Shown in pieces: positions 1 through 12,788 of a stretch of 64,000 bases of DNA. Position 1 is the stretch's first letter. The number at the start of each line of letters is the position of its first letter. Under the pieces are notes generated by a model that was not told the DNA's origin, made no database searches, and was given only the letters and a program-made list of their open reading frames with translations. Both the position numbers and the translations under genes were made by a program. Origin of the DNA: Misgurnus anguillicaudatus. Taxonomy: Eukaryota > Chordata > Actinopteri > Cypriniformes > Cobitidae. The DNA is taken from NCBI RefSeq assembly GCF_027580225.2, contig NC_073358.2:30840501-30904500 (forward strand). The letters run 5' to 3'.

Positions 1-422
1 GCCATTTAAAAAAACCTTACACCAGAGGGACAGTTGTGACATTTTAAACCATAAAAAACACAAATTCTTGGTAAAATACATGTACAAACACTCGACTGAC
101 TTTCCCATTGTAAAGATACTGGTATGTCTCTGTGCTTTTATATTTGCGCATTGAAGACCCGTCACCTCCGATCAACAACACAAAATGATTGAATATATCT
201 TCATATATCAAGCCACTTCTTAATTTCATCCTCACACTGGTTCATACATGGCAGGTGTAGTTTTATGCGTGCTCCCACTACACTGTTTTCTATCGGCTGG
301 CTATTGAACCGGAAGTCTCGGACTGGAAAGTAAATACGTCCCATCACTTCAACCTTCGAGAAAAAGGTGGATAAAAAAAGTAAAAAGCAACACAAATCTT
401 CAATGCATTCTTTATTCAACAT
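1..422 (-). pseudogene. Possible decayed coding fragment, unidentified
   Basis: Two overlapping minus-strand frames (422-201 and 235-44) read like broken protein (GRIYFPVRDFRFNSQPIENS in one; YKSTETYQYLYNGKVSRVFV in the other). The shape recalls the N-terminal parts of transposon-associated SWIM-type proteins abundant in fish, but this is weak. It may equally be chance open frames in the ttll11 3' flank. Confidence 0.15.
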
Positions 423-1054
423 ACACCTCTCCCAAACCTCCTAAAGTTTATATGTGGATGCCTGTAGTTGCATTAAATATAGGTTACATTTTGTAATGAA
501 CTAATACACAATTATCCTGTGATAAGTCTGGTTTAAATTCTTTCATAATTTCTACCTACACTGACACAATTTCCACCGGCAAAACCAAAGTGAAAAACAC
601 AACAAATCTCTCAACATGTTTCATAAATAAAATCTTACAAATTTATAAATGTTTAGTGCACTTGGTGTCATCCTGGTTTCCAAACACCATTTTCAAATCT
701 CAGTGGTCATTTTGGATAATTAGCTGCTTTTCTGAAGTGGAGTGGCATTACAACAATATCCTATACCTTTAAGAAACACTAAATCTCAGCATCTCTGTAA
801 TATTCTCGGGGGATACTCGGTTTACACAAATGCTACTCGCGTTACCTGAAGGTTAAGCATGTATGAGCAATGCAACATAAGTCACATGCTCATGCAAATT
901 CTGTCCAAACACTCCCTAGCAATAAATCAAGTGACTGAACACACACCACCAGGCATATCATCCATTACATTATTTTTCTGTGTAGTGTCTACATTTCTGT
1001 GTTGTATGTTTAAGTTATGATCAGATGTGCTGATCGGAGCCATCTATAAGCCTT
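423..1054. other. Downstream flank of ttll11, nothing recognised
   Basis: AT-rich sequence with no gene-like frame, RNA gene or repeat I could identify. Confidence 0.5.
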
Positions 1055-1373
1055 TTAAAGGGACAGTTAGCCGAGAAATTCAAATTCTGGTGTTTACTCA
1101 CCCTCATATTGCTTTAAACCTGTATGAGTTTTTTTATTCTGTTGAACACAAAATAAGATATTCTATAAAATAATGGTAAGCACACAGTTGTTGGTACCCA
1201 TTCACTTCCATAGTAGGATTAACAAATACTCAATGGGTGCCGTCAACTGTGTGCTTGCCATCATTTTTATATACTGTATCTTCTTTTGTGTTCAAGTCAT
1301 ACAGGTTTCAACAACATGAGGGTTAGTAAAGGATTTCAGAATTTTCATTTTGAGGGGAGAACTATCCCTTTAC
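1055..1373. repeat. Palindromic MITE, 'ttaaaggga(t/c)agtt' family, copy 1
   Basis: Ends ttaaagggacagtt and aactatcccttta are inverted; internal blocks (cacaaaataagatatt ... tgtgtt) are also inverted about a centre near 1215. It is the abundant cyprinid hairpin repeat also found at 10055, 61955 and, interrupted, at 19601. It lies just 3' of ttll11 and supplies a bidirectional hairpin. Confidence 0.8.
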
Positions 1374-1471
1374 TATTGCACAAACCTAAAAAAGTAAAAA
1401 ATAGGGGTTGTCCATACCGTGTAACTTATATTATAATATTCTGTTCATCTATTCAGTTTCTTACTTCACAC

Positions 1472-1477
1472 TTTATT
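1472..1477 (-). promoter_or_regulatory. Candidate polyadenylation signal of ttll11
   Basis: AATAAA on the minus strand about 54 nt past the stop codon. This would give a very short 3' UTR. Other AATAAA motifs occur farther downstream (for example near 408-413), so the real 3' end is not certain. Confidence 0.35.
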
Positions 1478-1530
1478 TAAATAAAGTCCACTTTTCCTTT
1501 AACAGTTTCCAAACACTCATTTGAAGATTG

Positions 1531-1832
1531 TCAGTTGTCTGCATTTCCCTTGGCAGAAAGTTGCAACGGATGATGGCGTAGCCGTAGATGGTCTTGATGC
1601 CGGCGCATCAGCGCGGGGGAGTTGAGCATGGGTAGAGCTGATGAGTGAGCGGAGGTGAGGTTAGCATGTGCGTGTGATCTTTGAGGGCGTGGTTTCTCAC
1701 TGTGGCCCTGCCCCTCGAGGGACACCTCACACAACTCCAGCAAAGAGCTCACCTGCTCCCGAAGAGGTAAGGCCTTGAACCTGCGTGCAGCCAGGTAGAA
1801 AAAGGCCTCAATAAATGCCTGAAGACACATCC
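1531..1832 (-). CDS. ttll11: ttll11 terminal coding exon 9
   Basis: Acceptor tcttacag|GGATGT. 302 nt complete the glycine codon split across the intron, then encode MCLQAFIEAFFYLAARRFKA and LPLREQVSSLLELCE, followed by a divergent tail rich in H, S and P (about 65 residues) and a TGA at 1533-1531. The conserved part is helical and typical of the TTLL11 C terminus. The tail length is within what I would expect for this family. Confidence 0.9.
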
Positions 1833-4800
1833 CTGTAAGACAAATGAAGAGAGGTGTTACATTTTTGCAAATTTGACCCTTCCTGAAAAACCCAGCTGAA
1901 GTATTTTTATTTTTGCAATTTAAAAGTGTAATGTGTGTTTTTTAAAGATATTTAAGATATTAAAGCATTGCCCCTATGCTAAAAAGCGCCATTGCACTTT
2001 GTTTTTGATGCTTTTTAAGCAAATGTTGGGCTTAAAAAGGTGTAATGTGTTTTTAGCAGCACCTAGTGGTGAGATTGCGAATTGCAACCAACTATAATTC
2101 CAAAACCCAATGAGAAGCTACGGTAGCTGCCACATGACAAACATGTTGTTGTCCGAGACAACACTATGGAAAAACACGCTCTGTAAAACAGTTTGTCGGC
2201 TACCGTAGAAACATGACGGCGACTTCCATGTAAGTGGGCCGTGGTGTACGTAGATAAAAACGGCTCATTCTAAGTTAACAAAAACAATACAGTTCATTGT
2301 GTAAGTTCTTTAAACAGCACTAATAATACAGTTATGTATATTATACTGCAATTCTGAGATCTTTCTAAAAGTTATACACCGCACCTTTAATGTTTTTAAA
2401 TAAAATCGTCCTTCGTAATGTAAACATTCTGTGAATATAATACTTCGATATCTTTAATGCTGACCAAGTAAGACCATGTCAAAGATTACAATGAAATCAA
2501 TGATTAAAATCAAATGTTGATGCTCTTAATCTCATAATTAGATTATGAGACTTTAACCTAGATTGTACAAATGTCATTTAAGTGCTGCAATGTGAAAAGC
2601 GTGCTCTTTATGCATAAATTGCATCGTTCATGTCCATAACACAAATAGTGTGAAACTAGTTATGTGCCTAAATTTAAAGGGGACATATTATGAGAATCAG
2701 ATTTTTTCCATGTTTAAGTGCTATAATTGGGTCCCCAAGGCTTCTATCAAGCTAGAAAATGTGAAAAAGATCAACCCAGTAACTTTGTTTTGGTAAATCA
2801 TTCTCTGCAAGCATGTAAAAAGGGGGTCATTGAAATTTGGCTCCCCTTGTGATGTCAGAAGGGGATTATGCCACCCCTTAATCTGCATTATCCAACCACG
2901 ACACTGCCATTTAGTACAGATATCAGCTCATTTGCATTTTAAAGGACACACCCAAAACAGCACATTTTTGCTCACACCTGCAAAGTAGCAATTTTAACAT
3001 GCTATAATAAATTATATGGTATTTTGAGCTAAAACTTCACATATGTATTCTGAGGACACCAAAGATTTATTTGACATCTTAAAGTCTTGTGAAATGTCCC
3101 CTTTAATACTTAGTTTAATACTAATAGTTAAAAACGAAAAAAATAAACAACACTGACAAAGCTAAAGCAAGCATTATTATTATCCATAACATTAATCCAA
3201 AACAAACCTATGTGACGTGCCTTGGGTTCATCCCTCTTTAGCCGGCAGTGGGATGGGCCTTGTTAGGTATTGTAATTTGGAACACCTGTTCACTCCTATT
3301 TAAACCTGTGTGATGTTGTAATGGGTGCTCTTTGTTCTGTTACCCCTTTTGGCTTTTGGTTAATTTTTGCGGTCTCCGTTTTGTTTATTTTGGTATGTAT
3401 TAATTTAGTTATTTTGGACGTTTGTGCTTGTGTTAATTATATAGTTTTATTTTAAAAGATTATATTCTCTTAAGTGATTTATCCTTGTTTAAAATGTTTT
3501 GAAGTTTATTTTTGTTAAATAAATTCCCTTTGCAAAGAAATTGTTTTCGTTGCCTCCCTCATTTGTCACGGCGTGAGCCGGTCGTGACAAATATGGGGGC
3601 TCGTCGACCGATAATTAAGAACACCGGACTTTCATTATCTTTGAATTTGGAGTTTGAAGGCGTGCGGGATTTGTTTGTTTAGGAGGCTTCGAATAACAAT
3701 ATTGTTTTGCACTACTTAAATTTAAAGCTAGATAACTAGAAGTTTTGAGGACTTGAGTTATTATTAGCCTATGTTGGTGGAAATTATGCCGCAATACCGC
3801 TATTAAATTACAACGAACGGTAAGTTACAAATTATTTGAATCCTGATTGAATGTTTATACTATAGACATTTATCAGCATTTATTTTTTGTAACATTGTGG
3901 TTATTGTTTCGTTTTGGTAATTTTTAAGGGGTAACAGAAATGTAAATATGACTTCCAATATTGAAGAGTTTATTCGTAATCCGTCTGAAGATTTGTTAAA
4001 TGATTACTCGAAGGATCAATTGTTAGCGCTAGCAAGCCATTATAATATTGGTCTTTCTGTTGCTGATAAACGATTAAAGGAAAGTTTAAAATCAATTTTG
4101 ATATCTGCGTTGGTAGAACAGAACGTCCTTAAATCGGATCAAACCGCATCTATATTTGAAGGTAGTACAATGTCTCTAACTTTTGAGCAACAAAAAGAAT
4201 TGCTTTTGTTGGAAATGCAATCTAGGGAAAAAATCGAAAAACAGAAGATGGAAGCAAGGTATGATATTGAACAAAAGAAGTTAGAGCTAGAGCGTTATAA
4301 GTTGGATTTGATAAATGCGGGTAAGTTATCAAAAGCAGCTAAGAGACTTTCTATGGAAGGGGATGATCCGTGTCTCGACTTTGATGTAGTCACCAATCTA
4401 AGACTTGTACCAAAATTTGAAGAAAAAGACATTGATACCTTTTTCTCTTTATTTGAGCGTATAGCTAATACGAGAGGTTGGGCAGACTCAGAGCGGGTTT
4501 TGTTATTGCAATGCGTTTTTACTGGCAGAGCGCAGGAGGTTTTTGCCTCGTTGAGTACTGAGGATTCTGAAAGGTATGAATCTGTGAAGTCAGCTGTTCT
4601 AAGGGTTTATGAATTAGTGCCAGAGGCGTATAGGCAGCGATTTAGGAATTGGCAAAAATCGGATAGACAAACACACGTTGAGTTTGTAAAGGAAATTCAA
4701 ACTCATTTCAATCGCTGGTGTTCTTCCTCTGATATTAAGACTTTTGATGATTTGAAAGAGTTGGTTGTATTAGAACAATTTAAAAATTCAGTACCACCTC

Positions 4801-7800
4801 GTATTGCTACCTTTGTGACTGAAAGAAATGCCTGCACTGCTTATGATGCAGCAGTTCTAGCTGATGAATATACTTTGATTCACAAGAATCAATTTGGACA
4901 AAAACTGTTTCGAGATACAAGACGGGAACATGATTGGTTCGTAAATGACAAGAATAGGTATAATCCTGATAATTTTCCTAGGGGAAAAAATGTACGACCA
5001 TCTAGTAAGGGTGAATTATCAGATGTGTGTAATTACTGTCAGGCTAAGGGCCATTGGAAAAATGAATGTCCCGTGCTAAAAACTAAAGCTCAATATTCTA
5101 CCCAAAATAAAAAGTCTAAAAATGTAGCTTTAGGGGCAAATTCGGTGGCATTAGTAACATCTATCTCCTCGTCTTCTGAGTTAACAGAGGTGGGTAATGA
5201 TGAAATTATGGATTCTGGTTTTTCTCCTTTTGTTACAGAAGGTTATGTTTCATTAGTTGGCTCTAAAGAAGGAAGATCAGTTAAAATTCTTAGAGACACA
5301 GGGGCAACAGAATCATTTATTTCTGAAAATGTCCTGCCCTTTTCCAGTGATTCATACGCTGGTACTAATGTTTTGATTAAGGGAATAGGACTAAATGTTG
5401 TATCAGTTCCTCTGCACAAAGTTATGATGGTCTCTGATTTAGTGCAAGGAGAGGTAATACTTGGAGTACGGCCCTGTTTACCAGTGGTAGGCGTGGATAT
5501 TATTCTGGGAAACAATTTGGCTGGGAGTAAAGTGTGGGTAGATGAACCACCAGCTTTGGTGGTGTCTCCTTCGCTAAATTCAGATACATTAGACGAAAAT
5601 GCTCAAGGTTTTCCAGATGTGTTTGTTTCTTCTGTTGTAACTCGGGCAGGTAGTAAGTCCTTATCTGGAACTGAGACAGAAGTTAAGAGAGAAGGTAAAA
5701 CATTGGCTGAGGTACCATCAGTTTTGAAAATATCTCGTAGTGATTTTGTGAAGGAGCAAAAGGCAGATGTATCCCTTGCGGACCTATTTGACAGAGTTCT
5801 CCCTCTAAATGTACTAGTGGATACTCCTTCAGGGTATTTTTTAGATGGGGAGGTATTAGTCAGAAAGTGGGTGCCTCATGGTAAAGACTTTGTGGGAGAC
5901 CCAATTATTCAGGTTGTGGTTCCACGGCAATTCCGTGCTCTTGTATTGAAAACTGCTCATGATTCCTCAGGACATTTGGGGGTCAAGAAGACTTATCAAT
6001 TAATTTTAAGAAATTTTTTTGGCCTAAGCTGAAGCGGGATATATCTGCATATATTAAAACCTGCCACACTTGTCAGTTGACTGGCAAACCAAATCAGACA
6101 TTAAAACCAGCGCCACTCTATCCTATTCCAGTGATGAATCAGCCATTTGAATATTTAGTTGTGGATTGTGTGGGTCCATTGCCCAAGTCTAGAGCTGGTA
6201 GTAAGTATTTACTTACCGTAATGTGTCAGACAACCAGGTTTCCGGCTGCTTATCCTTTACGTTCCATTACGGCAAAAACTGTGTTAAAAGCTTTGACACA
6301 GTTTATTTTTTTGTTTGGAATCCCTAAAGTCATTCAGACAGATCAGGGATCAAATTTTACTTCGAAGATATTTGCTCAAATTTTACAGCAGCTGCAAATC
6401 AAACATCAGAAAGCTAGCGCCTACCATGCGCAAAGTCAGGGGGCACTAGAGCGCTTCCATCAAACTCTGAAGTCCCTTTTAAGATCTTTCTGTACACACA
6501 TGAAGGCGGACTGGGAAGATGGTTTACCCTGGCTTTTAATGGCTGCTAGGGAAGCTTCCCAAGAGAGCACCGGGTTTAGTCCAAATGAACTTGTGTTTGG
6601 GCATTCAGTGCGTAGTCCGATGTTACTATTGTCTGAGGATTTGAAGGGTGTTGATCCACCAGAAAATTTGTTGAACTATGTGAGTGATTTTCGCAGGAGA
6701 TTATATGAATCTTGTGCACAGGCTAAAGTGAACCTTGGGCGTTCACAAGATAAAATGAAACGGCTTTTTGATCGAAGAGCAGAACTCAGAGTTTTTCAAC
6801 CAGGTGACCAGGTAGTGGCTTTGATTCCAGTTGTGGGATCCCCTTTTCAAGCAAAATTTCAAGGCCCTTATACTGTGTTACGACAGATTTCAAATTTGAA
6901 TTATTTGATTGAAACTCCTGATAGGAGGAAGAAAACTCGTGTGGCTCATGTAAATCTTTTGAAACCCTATTATGCACCTGATGGTGTTAAAGATTTAGTC
7001 TTACCCTCTGAAAACTTAAAGAGTTTGCAAGTGAAGCCAGTACTCTCTGCTGAAGTAGAGAAAAAAGCATGTTCAGTTGATGTTGTTTCTGTGCCTCTTG
7101 TGGATGAGGAACTGGAAATTGATGAGTCGGTGACCCAAGGCTGTTTAAATAACACAGAAACCCTTGGAAAGTTAGGGTCGATGTTAAAGCATCTCTCTGT
7201 TGACCAATGTTCTGATATTACTACTTTAATAAATGAATATGTGACTCTTTTTCCAGATACTCCCACCCAGACAAATCTCCTTCAACATGATATTGATGTG
7301 GGGGATGCCAAACCGGTGCGTCAGCAATATTACCGGGTACCCTTCGACAAAAAGCGAAAGTTAGAGTCTGAGGTTGAGTATTTGTTAAGAAATGGTTTGG
7401 CAGAGCCGTCTTTTTCAAGCTGGGCATCCCCTTGCATACTGGTTAATAAAGCCGATGGCTCTTATAGATTTTGTACAGATTATAGGAAGGTGAATGCATT
7501 AACTAAACCTGACTCGTTTCCGTTACCGAGAATCGATGATTGCATCGATCAAGTTGGATCTGCCACCTATGTTAGCAAATTTGATTTGCTAAAAGGCTAC
7601 TGGCAGGTGCCTTTAACACCTAGAGCCCAAGAAATATCTGCATTTGTAATTCCATCAGGATTATATTCCTATAAAGTTATGAGTTTTGGTCTTAGGAACG
7701 CTCCCGCAACATTCCAACGGCTAATGAACAGAGTTATTGGAGGCATAGAAGGGTGTGCTGTATACTTAGACGATGTAGTCGTCTGTAGTGATACTTGGGC

Positions 7801-10800
7801 GGAACATCTAATTCGGATTAGGGCTTTGTTTGATCGGTTGGTTGATGCTAATCTTACTGTTAATTTGCGCAAATGTGAATTTGCTAAGGCCACTATTACA
7901 TATCTTGGAAAGGTTGTAGGCCAAGGTCACGTCCAACCGGTCCGTGCTAAAGTGGTTGCTATCGATCAGTTCCCTACCCCTACCACAAAAAAGGAGCTTA
8001 TGAGATTCCTTGGGATGGTGGGTGTTTATAGGGGATTTTGTCCAAATTTTTCTACGGTGGTGGCTCCACTTACCAACCTCCTTCGACACAAGGTCAAATT
8101 TGATTGGTCCACTGTGTGTCAGAGAGCATTTGAGGATGTTAAATCTCTCCTCACTGTGTCCCCAGTGTTGGCTGCACCCAAGTTGGATAAGCCATTTAAA
8201 TTACAGGTTGACGCAAGTAATGTAGGAGCGGGATCGGTCCTACTCCAAACCTCAGATGATGGTGTGGATTGTGTTGTGGGGTACTTTTCCAAAAAGTTTA
8301 ATTCTTACCAACTGAATTACTCTGTGATAGAGAAAGAAGCTTTGGCTCTGATCTGGGCACTGAAGCATTTTGATGTTTATGTGGGTTCCTGTGGAGAACG
8401 TTTGGTGGTATATACCGATCACAATCCTCTCACATTTCTTCATTCTTTACAGAATCCAAATCAGAGACTCATGAGGTGGTGTATCTTTCTGCAGGGATAT
8501 CACCTTGATATAAGACACATTAAGGGAACTGACAACGTGATTGCGGATGCTCTGTCACGGGTATAATGTGAATTGTTATGCTGTGGTTTTCCTGTTTTCT
8601 TTCTCCTTCCCAATCTATCTCTGATCCTAGGGCCCGAGGTTGAGGAGTGTGATGGGGACGGAATCCTGAAATTTGGAAGACTCCATGACATCATTGTATT
8701 TGGGAGTTATTTCTGTAAAGTCTTGATGTTAATTAATATTTATGGACATCCCAATTTAGTTAGTGGGGGGTTTTGGGTTTTTTGTTTTGGGTGGTAATCC
8801 TGGGTGGGGGTACACTTCAGTGTCTCTCTGCAGTCCTTGTTTTGGGGTTGTTGAGGATGCTGAGTTCAGTGTTTAAAGTTGCCCCGAGCTCGGCAAGCCA
8901 CTGAAGACTAGAGAGGCCAAGGTAGAGTTTCTATTTAGGTAGGAGGTTGGGGTGTTCACTTTTGGGATTAGTTTGTGTAATTATTTTGATGCGTATATGC
9001 ATCAATTTTAAGGGGGAATGTGTGACGTGCCTTGGGTTCATCCCTCTTTAGCCGGCAGTGGGATGGGCCTTGTTAGGTATTGTAATTTGGAACACCTGTT
9101 CACTCCTATTTAAACCTGTGTGATGTTGTAATGGGTGCTCTTTGTTCTGTTACCCCTTTTGGCTTTTGGTTAATTTTTGCGGTCTCCGTTTTGTTTATTT
9201 TGGTATGTATTAATTTAGTTATTTTGGACGTTTGTGCTTGTGTTAATTATATAGTTTTATTTTAAAAGATTATATTCTCTTAAGTGTTTTATCCTTGTTT
9301 AAAATGTTTTGAAGTTTATTTTTGTTAAATAAATTCCCTTTGCAAAGAAATTGTTTTCGTTGCCTCCCTCATTTGTCACGGCGTGAGCCGGTCGTGACAC
9401 CTAACAAGACTTTAAATATATAAAATTTGCATTGAAACAATATGATGGCAAGGGGATGAAAGGTTTGATATTTAATATTTATGAGCTGTAAGCTGGTTGG
9501 CTTAGAGATTCATCAGAACTATATGCTGCACATACGCCAGTTCGGCTTGTTTAATTAATGGGGCTTTGTTTGTGTATTAGTTAGTGAACAGTACACTGTC
9601 TTAGGCACATCTTAACGGTAATGAAAACTTAATTACAGCATATTTATATTCCTGCTAAAGACTTCATCAACAATCTCAGATCATCACCAGACTTTCAAGG
9701 TCAATAAAAGAGCACTGAGGTAGAGAAGCACAGACAGCAAAGTTCAGACTAAAGAGAAAAATGTATATTTAAAAATAAAGAGAAGGAGTAAAATTTGCTT
9801 TGCATAACCATAAACAACTCATATAATGGGTTATTCCAGAAACCTGGTGGGGGCTTAAACCTCAAAGTGGTTGCAGACCACTCAACCCAACTGCATACAG
9901 TGAACATTAATGAGTCTTTACTGAGAAAAACATCTATAAAATTGAGGCTGTGTGCTGTGCTGGTCAGAAATATGGTCATGTGAGTACACGTGTACATTAT
10001 AAAAGGTAGATACAGTAGAATGGGAACAATAAGCAATCCTGCCCAAAACTTGAGTTAAAGGGATAGTTCACCCAAAATTGAAAATTCTGTCATTATTTAC
10101 TAACCCTCAAGTTGTTACAAACCTGTATACATTTCTTTTTCTGTTGAACACAAATGAAGATATTTTGAGCAATGTGTGTAACCCATTAACACATTCTTTC
10201 CTATTATGAGAGCCAATGGTGCCCCTGCATCCTGTTTAATGACAAATATCTTCCTTTGTGTTCAGCAAAACAAAGAAACTTATACAGGTTTGGAACTACT
10301 TGAGGGTCAGTAAAAATATTTTCATTTATGGGTGAACTTCCCCCTTTAGGTGTTAAAGGAAAAAAACACTGTTTTTCAATATTTTACTATATTCTTATCT
10401 CAACTTGTTGAATTAATACTTATCTATCTTTTTTCAATGCGTGCACTTAATCTTTGTACAGCGCGTCGTAAATGTGTTAGCATTTAGCTTAGCGCCATTT
10501 TTCCTTAGGATCCAAACAGGGATGAATGCAGAAGCCACCAAACACTTTCATGTTTCCCTATTTTAAGACTTTAACACAAGTAGTTATTTTTTATCCGCTT
10601 AAAAAATTCCCACTTTTTATTTTGTGCCACAATATTTACTGGTGTAACTACTCATACAACAGTCTTTTAATAGGGAAATCATGGAAGTGTTTGGTGGCTT
10701 CTAAATTCATCCCTGTTTGGATCCTAAGGAATGAATGTGGCTAGGCTAAATGCTAACACATTCACAATGTGCTTGTACAAAGATTAGGTGCACGCATTGA

Positions 10801-12721
10801 AAAAAGACAGGTGTATTAATTTGTCTAAGTTAAGGTAAGAACATAATAAAATAATATAGCTGCAAGCAGTGATAGCGGGCCCTCGCACGTCTTTTTATCG
10901 CTATACGGTGTCTCCAAGAAAACGGTGCACAGTGAGCAAGAGCATCAAGTGGGTAAATATCAGTGGACTCTTTCATGTTGTTACTGACCCATTTGGGTAC
11001 TGTAGGTAAAACAAACCCCACATTTTAGACAAACGAGGGCGCTAGTGAGCCACAAAATAGACACGCCTTTGTGTGTCCTTTGTCAACACTTAACAGCTCT
11101 CCAACTGTGATGTGTGTGCCAAATTTAAAGTTAATCTAAGCACGCCAAGAGCATTGCCATGGGAACAGTGTTCGAGAAAAATTCCTACGCAATTTAGCAT
11201 CTACAATGTCTCGGCATCATGTTGACCACTTCAGGAGTCAATCACATTGATTCTTTAGGAGGAGTATTTAAAAGTTTACCGCATGCAACTGTAAGGCTTA
11301 AATATGCCTTAAAAATGAATGTAAAGTTTGACAGGTTACTATGGGAACCACGTTCAAGATATCATAAATCCCTTCATAATTTATCTTCTACAATGTCTCG
11401 GCATCATGTTGACCACTTTTGGTGTCAATCGCATAAACATTCTAGGAGGAGTATTTAAAAGAACATCGCATGGAACTGTCAAAAAAACCCACCTTTGTGA
11501 CTGACACACTTCCTGGCACCTGTTGGTGGCGCTATACCGGGCAGTCCCAATTGGCACATCAATGTGATTGGAATCTTCAGATGAACAAACACCCCGCGTG
11601 TCATCACAAAAAGACATTTTTACCTTAGATATTAGACACTTCCTGTTTCTCTGATTTCGCCATGAATTTGTTGCCTCGCCATGGCAGAACCGTTCGAGAT
11701 ATCAAAAATCCCTTCACAATTTAGAAAGTCCAATGTCTCGACATCATGATCACCACGTTTGGTGTTAATCCTATAAATCCCCTAGGAGGAGTATTTAAAA
11801 GTTCACCACATGAATTTTTTAAACAATCCAAAATGGCCGACTTCCTGTTGGGCAGAGCTAAAATGTTTGATTGCGAAATTTGTTCAGGTCGATGAGATCT
11901 ATATGCGTACCAACTCTCGTACATGTGTGTACATTTTTGCAAAATCTGTGCACCAATGTTTGTTTTTGCATTACAGGGGGCGCTACAGAGCCGGTGTTTT
12001 GCCCGGTCCTAATGGCAGACGACTCTGACGTCTCTGCCAAATTTCAAGAGTTTTCGAGTATGTTAAGGTCCTCAAATTGCCCACTAACGTAAAAAAATAA
12101 ATAAATCCGAGCAAAAACAATAGGGCTTTGCACCTTTTGGTGAAGGCCATTCTGGCCTGCTCCTCGGTACTCAGGCCCTAATAAAAAAGGGTGGTGTTTT
12201 CTTTTAAGAAAACTATTGAATTATCAATTCAAATGAAAGTATTCCACACAGTGTATTGGGTCAGGTCTGCATTTCGCAATAGCAAACGTGAAAAATATCA
12301 TGCCAATGCAGAGAGCATTGCCTTCTCAAGAGAAAAAGCCCAATCACATTTTTGGACCCCCACTTCTATAATACTTCTAAATATAAAATCATATTGTTTC
12401 CTTTTCAACACATTGTATTGTTCTGTATCCATGTTATTCCCCACTGCAAAGAACTAAGTGTCTAGATTCAATGCAACCTTCCGAAACATTACAAAATTTA
12501 ACCCACAGCATTTCGCTTCGGTCATTTAGGCGGATAGAGACTCGGGTACATATTCATTTCATTTTTTGATTAGCAGAAGCAAGCGGCGTCATACATTATT
12601 CATTTCATACGTTCCCCCGAGAAAATGATGCTAGCATGACCCCAACCTAATGCACCATCACAAGGAATATTACCAGTGCTCATTTAAAACCAAAAATTAC
12701 TTCTGGGCACATTAGCTTTGA

Positions 12722-12788
<67 letters not shown>

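Larger units (their letters stand above)
3211..9399 (+). mobile_element. Full-length Gmr1-like Ty3/gypsy LTR retrotransposon (gag-PR-IN-RT-RH)
   Basis: 6189 bp, bounded by 379-bp LTRs (3211-3589 and 9021-9399) that differ at one position (3477 a, 9287 t). CCTA flanks both sides (3207-3210, 9400-9403); if the last LTR base is counted as target, the duplication is ACCTA. A primer binding site follows the 5' LTR and a polypurine tract (aagggggaa, 9010-9018) precedes the 3' LTR. The domain order is Gag, protease, integrase, reverse transcriptase, RNase H. In usual Ty3/gypsy elements integrase is last; the order seen here is known for Gmr1-like elements of fish and other deuterostomes. The RT itself is clearly Ty3/gypsy type. 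Inserted in ttll11 intron 8, antisense to the gene. Confidence 0.93.

Noticed and set aside
5243..8443. Minus-strand frames of 60-98 codons within the retrotransposon
   Set aside because: Shadows of the gag and pol genes on the other strand, without domains.
8567..9008. An envelope gene in the retrotransposon
   Set aside because: No frame longer than about 74 codons, no signal peptide or transmembrane pattern.
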